The translations under genes and the position numbers were made by a program. From Pseudomonadota bacterium (GTDB lineage: Bacteria > Pseudomonadota > Gammaproteobacteria > Steroidobacterales > MnTg04), in contig JADFSO010000010.1 of the NCBI GenBank assembly GCA_022560735.1, positions 1-64,000 of the forward strand: a stretch of DNA of 64,000 nt, given 5' to 3'. The notes under the pieces are model-generated. The model was given only the letters and a program-made list of their open reading frames with translations, was not told the DNA's origin and searched no databases. Position 1 is the stretch's first letter. Every line of letters begins with the position of its first letter. Positions 34,876 to 44,641 of the stretch are shown here, in pieces.

Positions 34876-37119
34876 ATGCGACAAGCCACAACGATCAAGA
34901 GCTCAAAAGCTCTGCATGCGCTTTTCGGTGTACTCGAAACCGGCAACGCCATGTCGCGATGCCACGCTATCCGAGCCATCGAGCGACTCAAGCCCGCTGA
35001 CGCCGAGTCTGGGAGGCGGCTGATCGATCTGCTGGGTGACCCGGATCCCGATGTGCGGACGGACACCGCCGTCGCGCTGGGCAATCTGGAAATTGGTGCA
35101 GCCACCGCACCCTTGCTCGACACCTTGAGAAAGGATCACGATGGTGAAGTTCGTATCCAGGCGGTGATCGCGCTTTCGAAAATCAAGTCCCGCGACGCGG
35201 TAGAGCCGCTCATTGAGTGCTTCAAGGCGGATGGCTATCCCGAGTTGGATTACGTGGTCGATGACCTGGAATTCAGCCCGTGCTGGGAAGTCCAGAGCCA
35301 GGCGATGGAAGCCCTGGGTCAGATCAGGGATCACCGGGCCACCCAACCCCTGATCGAGGTCTTCGAAAGCGGGCAGTACGACGATCTCCAGGAGCGCGGC
35401 TTCAAAGTGCTGGCGCACCTGAATGCAGACCAGGCCCGCGCATTTCTGATCCGGCAATTATCGCATGAGAGCCCGCGTACACGACGGCGCGCCGCCCAGG
35501 CCCTGGGCTCATTGCTGAACGGCAAGGGTGAAAAGCGAAATCCGCCGCAGGAAATACTCGATACGCTGCTGGGCGTCCTGGCGGATTCAGACGCGGACGT
35601 TCGTATGAGTGCGGCCCGGGCGCTTGCCGGTATCGACAATCCCGTCATTGAGGCCGCGCTGGTTAAGCTGATCAGCGATCCGGATGCGGAAGTCCGGGTC
35701 GCGGCAGCGGCAATATTGGGGAAAATAACCAGCCCGGAGATTCTTGAACGATTGCATGGTTTCCTCGAAGAACAGGACTGGAAACTCAGACGGTCGGTGG
35801 TCTGTATCCTGGGGCAAATCGGCGATGGTCGATCTCAGGAACCCTTGACCGCGCTATTGGATACCCAGGACGAGGATTTGCTTCACGAGGTGCTGCGCTC
35901 GCTCGGACTCATTGGCACATCGGGGCCGGAGCGACGGCTCGCTGAAATCCTCTCTGCACAGCAGACACACTCTGCCATTCGCATACAAGCGGCGCAGGCA
36001 CTCGGGAATATCCTGGGTGATCGGTCGTCGCCCACGGAGCGCGAGGAAGCAGCGCTGCGGATCGACCCCGGAAACCAGGAAGAAGCGGGGAAAAATGACA
36101 ACCGCAGGCTGAACCCGAAACATGTACTTGCTGCCACGGTATTCGACGAGAACGAGCAACTGGGTTGCGTGAGTCTGACCGCCCTGGTTAATGCCTACCC
36201 GGACGAAGCGGTCGCCTGGCTGAGCGATATATTGCATGGGCAGCCGCTGATATTGCTGCGCGAGGAACACACAACGGCAGGGCTTGCAACCGCAAGCCCT
36301 GTGCAACACGTGGACCCAGAAGACGACACAGGATACTCGCTGCTTATCGGCGATGACCCGGAGACTTCCACGCTGGCCTCCTTCCTGGCCGGGCTACCGG
36401 GAGCCGGGCCCGCGCCAAAGAGCGAGGAAGATTCATTGACAGATGCTCCCGTACCCGACCGATCGGCCGGGCAACTGATCCGCATTTTCGCAGCGCGATT
36501 ATTGGGGGGCGCAGCAAAGCCCGGGGCGCCTGGAGTCGACGCATTGATCAAGGCCTTGCGCAATGGCGACCAGGCGCTTTCCCGTGAAGCCGTGGTGGCG
36601 CTGGGGCGCATCGGCGATGAGGCGGCGCTGCCGGTCGTGGTCGAGGCGCTTGATTCGCAGCATCCCGAAGTGCGCCTGGCCGCCGTCGATGTACTGAAAG
36701 GGTTTCACCTGCCCAGCAATGCGCAAGTGCGCATCGACGCGCTGTGCACCGACCCTGATCCGAATCTGCGGTGTGCTGCGATCAGCGCCTTGGACTCTGG
36801 GTCGTCTGTGGCCAGGGATTGTTTGTGGCGTGCGCTCGAAGACGAGAATCAGCAGGTTTGCCGGACAGCATTGAACGCCTTGACCAAAGACACCTGCGGC
36901 GAAAGGAATGCGGAGCGCATTTTTGCTTTGATTTTCCGGTTCTCCGGGGAACTGCGCAAAGAGGCCGGCGCTGCGTTACGCCGAGTGGGAGATCTGCCAG
37001 GCATTAGCCGTCTCCTCGGCATATTGAGGGACGCCGAGCAGGAAGAGCTCCACTGGCTTTGCATCGATGCGTTGGCGGAATATTTCGCCGGCGCCGCGCA
37101 CACAGCGGAGGACCAGTAA
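34876..37119 (+). CDS. HEAT-repeat scaffold protein
   Basis: This 747-residue protein is built of about 30-residue helical repeats with the pattern D-x-x-V-R-x-x-A-x-x-A-L-G, for example DPDVRTDTAVALGNLE, DGEVRIQAVIALSKI and DADVRMSAARALAGI. A less regular linker runs from about 380 to 520, and a second array occupies the C-terminal third. No signal peptide or cofactor motif is seen, so it is probably cytoplasmic or membrane-associated. Its stop overlaps the start of the next cytochrome gene (TAATG). A role as scaffold or maturation platform for the molybdoenzyme or cytochrome complexes is inferred. Confidence 0.8.
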   Translation: MRQATTIKSSKALHALFGVLETGNAMSRCHAIRAIERLKPADAESGRRLIDLLGDPDPDVRTDTAVALGNLEIGAATAPLLDTLRKDHDGEVRIQAVIALSKIKSRDAVEPLIECFKADGYPELDYVVDDLEFSPCWEVQSQAMEALGQIRDHRATQPLIEVFESGQYDDLQERGFKVLAHLNADQARAFLIRQLSHESPRTRRRAAQALGSLLNGKGEKRNPPQEILDTLLGVLADSDADVRMSAARALAGIDNPVIEAALVKLISDPDAEVRVAAAAILGKITSPEILERLHGFLEEQDWKLRRSVVCILGQIGDGRSQEPLTALLDTQDEDLLHEVLRSLGLIGTSGPERRLAEILSAQQTHSAIRIQAAQALGNILGDRSSPTEREEAALRIDPGNQEEAGKNDNRRLNPKHVLAATVFDENEQLGCVSLTALVNAYPDEAVAWLSDILHGQPLILLREEHTTAGLATASPVQHVDPEDDTGYSLLIGDDPETSTLASFLAGLPGAGPAPKSEEDSLTDAPVPDRSAGQLIRIFAARLLGGAAKPGAPGVDALIKALRNGDQALSREAVVALGRIGDEAALPVVVEALDSQHPEVRLAAVDVLKGFHLPSNAQVRIDALCTDPDPNLRCAAISALDSGSSVARDCLWRALEDENQQVCRTALNALTKDTCGERNAERIFALIFRFSGELRKEAGAALRRVGDLPGISRLLGILRDAEQEELHWLCIDALAEYFAGAAHTAEDQ

Positions 37120-37481
37120 TGGGATGCAGGCAAAATTACAAACCGGTGCCTGGCGCGATTGCGCTGCTGCTGTTTTGGGTGTTTCCCGGCAACGGCACAT
37201 ACGCCCAGGACACCGACCCGGCGACCCAAAGTACGGATACCTACGAGGAGCACTGCGGCGCCTGCCATGGTTACGACGGAATCCCGATTTTACCGGGCGC
37301 GCCCAGTTTTGCCGCAGGGGAACGGCTGGAGAAAGCCGATGCCGAGTTACTCAAGAGCATCGCCGAGGGCAAGGGCGAGATCATGCCGCCATGGTCCGAA
37401 GTCCTGAGCGAAGAGCAGCGCATCGAGGTGCTGCGATACGTACGCAAACTCGCCGCTATCCAGGCAGGTAGCGCCGAATGA
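37119..37481 (+). CDS. Monohaem c-type cytochrome (120 aa)
   Basis: A small secreted class I cytochrome with one CGACH site, signal region PGAIALLLFWVFPGNGTYAQ, and a distal Met in the EIMPPWSEVLSEEQ segment. The C-terminal helix is VLRYVRKL. It precedes the first bd-like gene, as the similar cytochrome at 44058 precedes the second, so it is probably the soluble electron partner of module 1. Confidence 0.85.
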   Translation: MGCRQNYKPVPGAIALLLFWVFPGNGTYAQDTDPATQSTDTYEEHCGACHGYDGIPILPGAPSFAAGERLEKADAELLKSIAEGKGEIMPPWSEVLSEEQRIEVLRYVRKLAAIQAGSAE

Positions 37482-37500
37482 CTGACTTGGGAACCCACTG

Positions 37501-39630
37501 ATGTCAACACCAGGCATAAGCAAGCGATTGGCCAAGCGCCTGGGAATAGTTTCTGCCTTCGTGTTGCTGGCGCTGATCGCATTCCAGGCACAGGCCCTCG
37601 AGCCAAACGTATACCGACAGTTTATGGGCCTCGATTCCCGCAAACTGATCTGGTTCATAGCGCAGTTGCACTTGTTTTTTGGCGCCTTCGTGCTGGGCGT
37701 TCCGCTGTTCGCGGTGATCATCGAAATCATCGGCTGGCGCGGCGGGGATCGCCGCTATGACAAGTTGGCTTACGAGTTCACCAGCCTGTTGAGCGTGGCC
37801 TATGCGACGACGGCGGCGCTCGGCGGATTGCTGGCCTTTGCCCTTTTCACCCTTTATCCAACGTTCATGGGTTACATGGCGGGCGTGTTCAAAGACGTCA
37901 TGTTTATGTATGCGCTGCTGTTCTTTGCGGAAACCTTTTTGCTCTATCTTTATTACTACGGCTGGAACTGGCTGAAAGGTACCGAGCCCTTCCCAAACAG
38001 TGTGCGGCTGATCTGCAAAGTCCTGGGCATTGCGGTCATTGCCGTGGGCGTGGTGTTTTTCTTCGAAGGATTCGGTCCCCAGTTGAGGGGTGACACACGG
38101 GCATTCATCACGCTGCTCTATTTCTTCCCAACCGGTATCGGGTTGTTGATTATTCGCGATCCCAAAAGTTCTCATATCCTGATCGGGATCCTGTTGAACG
38201 TTGCCGGCACCGGGATCATGCAACTGGCCAACAGTTGGGCCGGTTTCATGATGAGTCCCGCCGGCGTAGACGCAGACGGCGAGCTAACCGGCAGCCTCTG
38301 GATAGCATTTGAGAACATCCTCGCGACGCCGATCGCCATGCACCGGATGCTGGGTAACCTGGCCTTCGGCGGTTTGGTGGCGGGCGCGTACGCCGCGGTC
38401 AAATTCATCAGCGCGAAGACCCAGGCGGACAAGGCTCACTATGACTGGATGGGCTACGTCTCCAACTTCGTCGCCATCGGCGCGCTGATTCCACTGCCAT
38501 TTGCGGGCTATTACCTGGGCCGCGAAATCTATTCCAACAGCGCCATTATGGGTAACAACATGATGGGGGGCGATTTCTCATGGACCTTCATCATCCAGGC
38601 CATCCTGGTGGGCTCGCTGTTTATCATCAGCAATTACTATCTGTGGAGTGGCATGACGCGTATTCCGGGCGCTGAACGGTATTACAAATACATCAAGTGG
38701 ATCCTGGGCGCTCTGATCATATCCTTTGCCGTTTGGTTGACTCCCCACAACCTGCCATTGACCGGTGGAGAGATTGGCGCCATGGGGGGCAGCCAGTATC
38801 ACCCGACACTCAAGTTCATGGGGCTGATGCCGGCCAAGAATGCGGTGATCAACCTGATCATCCTGTCGACATTTTTCAGTTTCCTGCTGTACCGGCGAGG
38901 CAACAAGAGCGATGTCGTGCCCATCAGCCAGCAAGGCAAGCTGCCCAAACTTATTATTCCGCTCGCAGGTTTAGTGGCGATTGCAATGGTTGGGCAATAC
39001 GCTTGGTACCTGCTGAACCTGGATCCGGGTGAACTGGATCTGCCGGCGGACCGCGCCCAGTATTTCCAGACACTTGCCCATATGATGCTGGTGCAATGCG
39101 CAGCGGCGGTAGTTGTCGTGGTCCTGAGTCTGCAGGACAAAGGCAAACTGGCCCAGGGACTCTTTATGGCGGTCACTGCCTTCAACGTGGTGGTTTTCCT
39201 GGGTGTCTACGGTTTCGTCATCATGGAAAAAGCATCGCCTTTCCTGCGCAATGTTGCAGTTGCCCAGTTCCTGCAACTCATAAGCTGCCTGATCCTGGTA
39301 GCGGCCGTCGATCTGTTCCTGTTCAAAGGCGCCAAGGAGATCGGCCAGCTCAAGTGGGGCAAGATGACAGTCCGCAGCCAGTATTCGCTGCTGTTGCTGA
39401 CTTTTATCATCACCATGAACATGGGGCTGATGGGATTTATCCGCTCGGGGTTGCGTGGCGACTGGCATATTTTCGGCATCATGCGGGATACCTCGCAATG
39501 GGCTTATACACCGAGCAATTTCACGATGACGCTACAGGTCAGCCTGACCGTGCTCGTATTCATGGTGGGTATGGCATTCATGTTCTGGTTGGGCAGCCTG
39601 GCCGCCGACCAGGGGAAAGAAAACCAATGA
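37501..39630 (+). CDS. Cytochrome bd subunit I-like membrane protein, module 1
   Basis: This 709-residue protein has well over ten hydrophobic segments. It keeps CydA-like features: IAQLHLFFGAFVLG (His57, position of the CydA helix-1 haem ligand), LLFFAETFLLYLYYYGW (acidic residue before FLG-type segment), ANSWAGFMMSPAGVD (equivalent of ANSWMQxPVG) and MHRMLGNLAFGG (His). The GRQPW motif and quinol loop of true CydA are not seen and no cydB is nearby. It is therefore not a classical bd oxidase; related bd-like proteins are known from nitrite- and manganese-oxidising Nitrospirota. A membrane quinol/cytochrome c oxidoreductase role is inferred. Confidence 0.75.
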   Translation: MSTPGISKRLAKRLGIVSAFVLLALIAFQAQALEPNVYRQFMGLDSRKLIWFIAQLHLFFGAFVLGVPLFAVIIEIIGWRGGDRRYDKLAYEFTSLLSVAYATTAALGGLLAFALFTLYPTFMGYMAGVFKDVMFMYALLFFAETFLLYLYYYGWNWLKGTEPFPNSVRLICKVLGIAVIAVGVVFFFEGFGPQLRGDTRAFITLLYFFPTGIGLLIIRDPKSSHILIGILLNVAGTGIMQLANSWAGFMMSPAGVDADGELTGSLWIAFENILATPIAMHRMLGNLAFGGLVAGAYAAVKFISAKTQADKAHYDWMGYVSNFVAIGALIPLPFAGYYLGREIYSNSAIMGNNMMGGDFSWTFIIQAILVGSLFIISNYYLWSGMTRIPGAERYYKYIKWILGALIISFAVWLTPHNLPLTGGEIGAMGGSQYHPTLKFMGLMPAKNAVINLIILSTFFSFLLYRRGNKSDVVPISQQGKLPKLIIPLAGLVAIAMVGQYAWYLLNLDPGELDLPADRAQYFQTLAHMMLVQCAAAVVVVVLSLQDKGKLAQGLFMAVTAFNVVVFLGVYGFVIMEKASPFLRNVAVAQFLQLISCLILVAAVDLFLFKGAKEIGQLKWGKMTVRSQYSLLLLTFIITMNMGLMGFIRSGLRGDWHIFGIMRDTSQWAYTPSNFTMTLQVSLTVLVFMVGMAFMFWLGSLAADQGKENQ

Positions 39631-39737
39631 ATTTTCGGGTGGAACGGCATAATCCACGGTTGCCGAGCCTACGGTGGCCGCCGGTCCGGGTAATTGTCAT
39701 CGCCTGCGCGCTTGCTTTGCTCGCGGATTCGGGCTGA
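39627..39737 (+). CDS. 36-residue membrane peptide overlapping the bd-like gene
   Basis: The ATG overlaps the stop of the bd-like gene (ATGA). The peptide has a basic N-terminus (MNFRVERHNPRLPSLRW) and one short hydrophobic stretch (VRVIVIACALALLA). Translational coupling and position recall CydX/CydS-type small subunits of bd oxidases. There is no similarity claim beyond size and topology. Confidence 0.45.
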   Translation: MNFRVERHNPRLPSLRWPPVRVIVIACALALLADSG

Positions 39738-39747
39738 GGAAGGTTCA

Positions 39748-40716
39748 ATGTCCGGTGTGCTCAAGGCATTCATTCTCTTGCTCATCACCCTGGGGGCGTT
39801 TCTCTGGATCGGGGCGTCCGTCACCTCGTTGACCGGTGGCGAACATCGGGTTAGCGGTGAGGTGGAGATCAGCCCGGAGGGTGGCGAAACCATATTCTGG
39901 GGTAAAGGCCGCTGCTTTACCTGCCACAGTCTGGGTGGTCAGGGCAGTGCGGTGCGGTGCCCGAACCTGGGACAGTTCGGCAGCAAGTTTCCGCTGCCCA
40001 TCGGCGCCCGTGCCCATGAGCGGGCCAAAGAGCGTTCCGAACAGACCGGGCAGGAATACACCGCCACCGATTATCTGGTCGAAAGCCTTGCCAAGCCCGA
40101 TGCGTATCTGGTCGAAGGCTACAAGAATGAGATGGCCATCGTGTACGCACCGCCGATCTCTTTGAACCTGAACGAAATCAAAGCGGTAATCAGTTATCTG
40201 CAAAGCCAGGGGGGCGAGCTGGATATGGCCGCTATCGAAACCCCCACCGAACTGGCCAAAGGATATTTCGACCGTATTCTGGCTGCGTCCGCCGCCGGTG
40301 GTGGAGATCCGGGCAATGGCGAGGAAATGTTCGCCTATACCTGTGCCGAGTGCCACACCATCGACGGCACTGGTGGGGAAGTCGGGCCGGATCTCGCCGG
40401 GATCAGCCGGAAGGGCTTGAAGTTTATCGCCGATTCCATTCTGACACCGGCCAAGAAGATTACCGAGGGCTATGAAACTTTCGTGGTCGTGGAAAATGAT
40501 GGGCGCAAGACAACCGGCATCAGGAGTCGCGAGACTGCCGATGAAGTGGATATCACCAAAGCGACCGGTGAAGTGGTAACCATCGCCAAAATCGACATCC
40601 AGGAGATAACCGAAGACGAGCTGTCGAGCCTCATGCCGCAGGATCTGACCGAGGCGCTGACCGTGAAGGACTATCAGGATGTCTTGGCCTACATGATGAT
40701 GTTGAAGGACGAGTGA
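39748..40716 (+). CDS. Membrane-anchored dihaem c-type cytochrome, module 1
   Basis: This 322-residue protein has an N-terminal membrane anchor (LKAFILLLITLGAFLWIGA) and two haem sites, CFTCH and CAECH. The second half (GPDLAGISRKGLKFIADSILTPAKKITEGYETFVVV with ITEDEL) resembles the haem-binding domain of planctomycete-type cytochromes (TIGR02603-like). The start at 39748 follows GAGGAAGG. The equivalent in module 2 is the gene at 46723. It probably takes electrons from or gives them to the bd-like subunit. Confidence 0.82.
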   Translation: MSGVLKAFILLLITLGAFLWIGASVTSLTGGEHRVSGEVEISPEGGETIFWGKGRCFTCHSLGGQGSAVRCPNLGQFGSKFPLPIGARAHERAKERSEQTGQEYTATDYLVESLAKPDAYLVEGYKNEMAIVYAPPISLNLNEIKAVISYLQSQGGELDMAAIETPTELAKGYFDRILAASAAGGGDPGNGEEMFAYTCAECHTIDGTGGEVGPDLAGISRKGLKFIADSILTPAKKITEGYETFVVVENDGRKTTGIRSRETADEVDITKATGEVVTIAKIDIQEITEDELSSLMPQDLTEALTVKDYQDVLAYMMMLKDE

Positions 40717-40735
40717 TGGGTCTGGGAGCGCCGCT

Positions 40736-41701
40736 ATGAAAAACTTGAAAGTGGGTCGTTTTGGATCGGTGGTGCTGACACTGTTGATTGTGTATGCCAT
40801 CATCAAGTGGCTGATTCCCGCGGTATCCAGGCAAATTACCGGCCTGCCTTTTCCGTTGACCGTCCCGGGAACCCTGGTTTTTATCTACATGCTGCTGACC
40901 ATAGTGGCGCTGTTTATGTACGTCACATTCTCGGACGAATCCATCGCGGAGTTCAAAGCCCCGGTGACGCGGTTCCTGCGTGGCGAATATGGCATCCTGC
41001 CCCGAAATGCCGTACTGGTGATCGTACCGCTGCTCGTTGGCTGGCAGGTCTATGACACCATGGCGCCGCAATTAGAGTTGCCTGCGTCCTTGCGGATTCA
41101 GCATCCGTCATCTAATTTTCCTGGCGAATTCGAGACTCTGGAAAACCCTTTGGCGAATCCCTCCCCGGCGGAGGTTGCCGCATTCATTCAGCAAGCCAGC
41201 TCCGGCCAACCGGCGCTGATTCCACAACTGATGCCGGACATGGAGGCCTGGCTGAGTGAGAACCCGGATCTCCCGTGGCTGGCCGCCATTGCCACAGCAC
41301 CCGTGAAGAGATTTCTCGATGAACTGGAATCCGGCAACGTCGACAACGCCAACGCCCGCACGGCGCTGCTCGAAAAAAGACTGTTTGAAGGCCGCGCCCT
41401 CTATGCCATGAACTGCAGACCCTGCCACGGTGACAGCGCCGGCGGCGATGGCCCGATTGCCGACGGCCTGAAGCTGCGGCCAATCGATTTCACTGACATC
41501 GGCACCATCGAAACGGTGGTGGAAGGTTACACCTTCTGGCGCGTGAGCACGGGCGGTCAGGCGCTCCCCCTGGAAGCGACACCATGGGACTCCGGGATGC
41601 CGGAGTGGCAGCTGAACCTGACCGAAAAAGAACGCTGGATGATCATCCTTGCAGAGTACGACCTGGCGGAAAAGACGCCCCGCATACCGGAGTCGCACTG
41701 A
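40736..41701 (+). CDS. Membrane-anchored monohaem c-type cytochrome, module 1
   Basis: This 321-residue protein has three N-terminal hydrophobic segments (VVLTLLIVYAIIKWLIP, LVFIYMLLTIVALFMYV, NAVLVIVPLLVGWQVYD) and a periplasmic C-terminal cytochrome domain with CRPCHGDSAGGDGP and a distal Met in WDSGMPEW. TFSDES between helices 2 and 3 is shared with the module 2 counterpart at 47560 (TFTDES). Its TGA overlaps the next ATG. Confidence 0.82.
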   Translation: MKNLKVGRFGSVVLTLLIVYAIIKWLIPAVSRQITGLPFPLTVPGTLVFIYMLLTIVALFMYVTFSDESIAEFKAPVTRFLRGEYGILPRNAVLVIVPLLVGWQVYDTMAPQLELPASLRIQHPSSNFPGEFETLENPLANPSPAEVAAFIQQASSGQPALIPQLMPDMEAWLSENPDLPWLAAIATAPVKRFLDELESGNVDNANARTALLEKRLFEGRALYAMNCRPCHGDSAGGDGPIADGLKLRPIDFTDIGTIETVVEGYTFWRVSTGGQALPLEATPWDSGMPEWQLNLTEKERWMIILAEYDLAEKTPRIPESH

Positions 41702-43359
41702 TGAAAAAAACCCGATTCATGGCGATAATTCTATGCATTTTTCTGCTGCCACCTGCCATGGCTGCCGACAGGCCCAGCAAGCCAATGCCTGCTGAAACGC
41801 CAGAATTGATCGAACAAGGGCATGAAATCTATACGCGGCGGTGCAGTTTTTGTCACGGTTTGTTGGGAGACGGCAACGGTCCTGCCGCAGATTATATGGA
41901 TCCGCGACCGCGGGATTTCACCTTGGGGACGTTCAAGTTCCGGACGACGCAAAGCGGGGAACTGCCGATCAACGAGGATCTTTTCCGTACTGTCAGCCGG
42001 GGCCTGTCCGGCACGGCGATGCAATCCTTCGATCGCGACATGATCAAAAACGGTTTGACCGAAGATCAGCGATGGGCGGTTATTGCTTACATCAAGACCT
42101 TCGCTATGGAATTTGCAGACCCTGATTTTGACCCTTATCAGCAGATCGTGCCATTCCCGACAGAAAGAGCGCCTTACAACGAGGACACGATTGCCAGGGG
42201 CAAGATTATTTTTGAGCGTGCCAAGTGCTGGGAGTGCCACGGCAAATTAGGCCGCGGCGATGGCTTGAAAGCTTTTGACAAGACAGACGACTGGGGCTTT
42301 CCGATTCGCATTCGCAACGTGACCCATCCGTGGAAGATCAAGGCCGGAATCGAAGTCGAAGACATTTACATGCGGTTCTCGACCGGTATCAACGGTACGC
42401 CCATGCCGTCTTTTGTGGAGGCGCTTACGGAAGAGGAAAGATGGGATCTCGCCAACTTCATAAAATCGCTGCAACACAAACTCACCGGCCATCAGGTGCT
42501 GGATGTACGCTCGATCGATGGCGACGTACCCGGCGACCCGGATGACCCGCGCTGGGCAGAGGCCAGTCCCATGGATATCCGGTTGACTGGCCAGGCGACG
42601 GCTGCACCGCGATGGCAAAACGCCAGCATCGAAATGGTTACCCTGAAAGCCGTTTTCAACAGCACGGAGATCGCGTTTCTCATCGAGTGGGACGACCCGT
42701 TCAAGGACGTCGTCCACAAAGCTGAAATGGAGTTTGACCCGGCGGCAATTACGCCCGTGGGCGCGTTCAACTCATATGTCCAGGCGAACGACATGATACC
42801 CAGGCAGCTGGAAACATTTCGCGATTCGATTGCCCTGCAGTTCCCGGTAAAGCCGGTGGACGGAACCCGGAAACCTCACTTTCTCCGGGGCAGCGGATCC
42901 CAACCCGTTCACCTGTGGGTCTGGAATGCAGACCTGGACGCACAGGACATGCCAGCCGTCACCGAGGCGATCGCCCGGGGATGGAAACAACCGCCAAAGC
43001 TGCAGACCGCCGAGCAACAGCAGATCACTTCCACAGCGGCGTGGGACCAGGGGCGGTGGCGCGTCGTGATGAAGCGCCCGCTGGTTACCGAGGACAAGAT
43101 CGATGTGCAGTTTGTCCCGGGTAAATTCATTCCCATGGCCATCAATGCCTGGGATGGATCGAATGGCGAACACCGGCTGATCATGAGTGTGTCGTCCTGG
43201 TATTACCTCACGCTGGAAGCGCCCACACCACCGGCGCCTTTTATCTACGCTGGCCTGGCGATACTTTTTACCGGGCTGTTTGGCGTGCGCTTGACGCGCA
43301 AGGCGCAAATGAAACCTGAACAGGCGTCGGCGCCTGATCGGGAATCCGAGTTTACGTAG
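41701..43359 (+). CDS. Dihaem cytochrome fused to ethylbenzene-dehydrogenase-type haem domain, module 1
   Basis: This 552-residue protein has a signal peptide (AIILCIFLLPPAMAA), two cytochrome c domains (CSFCH and CWECH), then a beta-rich domain of the EB_dh/type II DMSO-reductase gamma-subunit family (EIAFLIEWDD, SIALQFPVK, PVHLWVWNADLD, AINAWDGSNGEH) that binds haem b in relatives. A C-terminal membrane helix (PFIYAGLAILFTGLFGV) anchors it. It could link the bd-like membrane part to the periplasmic molybdoenzyme. Module 2 has a counterpart at 48330. Confidence 0.83.
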   Translation: MKKTRFMAIILCIFLLPPAMAADRPSKPMPAETPELIEQGHEIYTRRCSFCHGLLGDGNGPAADYMDPRPRDFTLGTFKFRTTQSGELPINEDLFRTVSRGLSGTAMQSFDRDMIKNGLTEDQRWAVIAYIKTFAMEFADPDFDPYQQIVPFPTERAPYNEDTIARGKIIFERAKCWECHGKLGRGDGLKAFDKTDDWGFPIRIRNVTHPWKIKAGIEVEDIYMRFSTGINGTPMPSFVEALTEEERWDLANFIKSLQHKLTGHQVLDVRSIDGDVPGDPDDPRWAEASPMDIRLTGQATAAPRWQNASIEMVTLKAVFNSTEIAFLIEWDDPFKDVVHKAEMEFDPAAITPVGAFNSYVQANDMIPRQLETFRDSIALQFPVKPVDGTRKPHFLRGSGSQPVHLWVWNADLDAQDMPAVTEAIARGWKQPPKLQTAEQQQITSTAAWDQGRWRVVMKRPLVTEDKIDVQFVPGKFIPMAINAWDGSNGEHRLIMSVSSWYYLTLEAPTPPAPFIYAGLAILFTGLFGVRLTRKAQMKPEQASAPDRESEFT

Positions 43360-43372
43360 AGGAGAACGACAG

Positions 43373-44032
43373 ATGAAGTCCACGATACGGGTCTTCTTTG
43401 GAATATTCCTGGCAGCAACCACTGTTACCGCGACTCAGGCCATAGCCGCCGATGGCGAGAATATTTTCAAAGCCAAAAATTGCCAAAGCTGCCATTACAC
43501 GGCGGGCCCGGCACGGGAGAAAAGCATCGCGGATCAACTGGCCAAGAAAGGGCCGGAGCTTTGGTACGCGGGCAGCAAGTTTCAGTCAGCGTGGTTACAA
43601 AAATGGCTACAGGACCCCGCGGTGATTCGGCCTTTGGCGTACAACTCGCTTAGCGAGATGAACCTGGGAAACCACGCAAGACTTGCCGCCGATGACGCGG
43701 TTGCAGTCAGCGAGTTCCTCATGAGCCTGGTCTCATCAGAAGTAGAGGCTGGTGTGATCAAACCGAAAAACCACCCGAAAGGACGCCTGATTTTCAGAAA
43801 AAAGATGCCCTGCAGCGGGTGTCACCAGTTTCCGGATCGAAACAAGATCAGCGGAGGGATGTCGGGGCCATCCCTGGTTGGCGCGGGAAGCAGACTCAAC
43901 CCGGACTGGATCTACGCCTATCTAAAAAACGGACAGGTGTTCAAACCATTCAAGGATATGCCCACGTTCGCCGGTCTGCTGAGGGAAACAGACCTGCAAG
44001 CGGTTGCCGCCTACATCGCTACTTTCGAGTAA
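43373..44032 (+). CDS. Secreted dihaem c-type cytochrome (219 aa)
   Basis: A signal peptide (VFFGIFLAATTVTATQAIA) precedes two cytochrome domains, CQSCH with a short tail AGPAREKSIADQL and CSGCH followed by GPSLVGAGSRLNPDWIYAYL. Distal Met candidates are LSEMNLGNH and FKDMPTFAG. It has no counterpart in module 2. AGGAGAACGACAG precedes the ATG. Likely a mobile electron carrier between modules and enzyme. Confidence 0.83.
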   Translation: MKSTIRVFFGIFLAATTVTATQAIAADGENIFKAKNCQSCHYTAGPAREKSIADQLAKKGPELWYAGSKFQSAWLQKWLQDPAVIRPLAYNSLSEMNLGNHARLAADDAVAVSEFLMSLVSSEVEAGVIKPKNHPKGRLIFRKKMPCSGCHQFPDRNKISGGMSGPSLVGAGSRLNPDWIYAYLKNGQVFKPFKDMPTFAGLLRETDLQAVAAYIATFE

Positions 44033-44057
44033 TTTTATTTGATCGAGGAATGTGAAC

Positions 44058-44423
44058 ATGCTTAGACAAATACAAGCAATCCTGCTTTTCATCTGCTTTG
44101 GCCTGCTGAGCATGGGCTCGGTTTACGCTGCCGGCGCCGAGCAATTATTCAAGTTCTATTGTGCGCAGTGCCATGGACTCGAGGGCAAGGGGAATGGTCC
44201 CAATGTCACCGAGAGCTTCGCCACGGACCCGCGTGATTTCACCGATCGTGCGGAAATGGAAAAACTTTCAGATGCGGATATCAAGAACGTAATTCTCGAT
44301 GGCGGCCCTTCTGCGAGCAAGTCGGAACTGATGCCGCCATGGTCCAAGACACTCACCGAGGAAGAGGTGGACACGCTGGTTTCGTACATTCGGAAACTGT
44401 GCAAGTGCCAGGCAAAACAATAG
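44058..44423 (+). CDS. Monohaem c-type cytochrome (121 aa)
   Basis: A small secreted cytochrome with CAQCHGLEGKGNGP, a signal peptide ending GSVYAA and distal Met in ELMPPWSKTLTEEE. It ends in RKLCKCQAKQ. It is a paralogue of the cytochrome at 37119 (same PPWS-TL/VLSEE pattern). ATG 44058 lies at proper distance from GAGGA; a GTG six bases upstream is too close. Confidence 0.83.
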   Translation: MLRQIQAILLFICFGLLSMGSVYAAGAEQLFKFYCAQCHGLEGKGNGPNVTESFATDPRDFTDRAEMEKLSDADIKNVILDGGPSASKSELMPPWSKTLTEEEVDTLVSYIRKLCKCQAKQ

Positions 44424-44472
44424 TAAGGAGAAAGCTTTTTGGATAGTCAGATCGACAGGCCGGGCAGTACGG

Positions 44473-44577
44473 TCAAAAAATATAATAGTAGAGGATCAGG
44501 GCGATCACGATCGCGTTGACCAGCATGCCCATGAATATTACGCCATTGACGAGCCGTTTCTTCGAAGAAGATTTCAT
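44473..44577 (-). CDS. Possible 34-residue membrane peptide on the opposite strand
   Basis: A minus-strand frame gives a basic start (MKSSSKKRLVNG) and one full hydrophobic helix (VIFMGMLVNAIVIALILYYY). The composition is that of a real single-span peptide, but no ribosome site precedes it and it opposes the operon. It may be chance. Confidence 0.3.
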   Translation of the reverse strand: MKSSSKKRLVNGVIFMGMLVNAIVIALILYYYIF

Positions 44578-44641
44578 TGCAGGTGATCGTAGATGACGCC
44601 ATCGGCGGCGTCAATCGACACGGGGGGAAAAAGCGAAGGAT

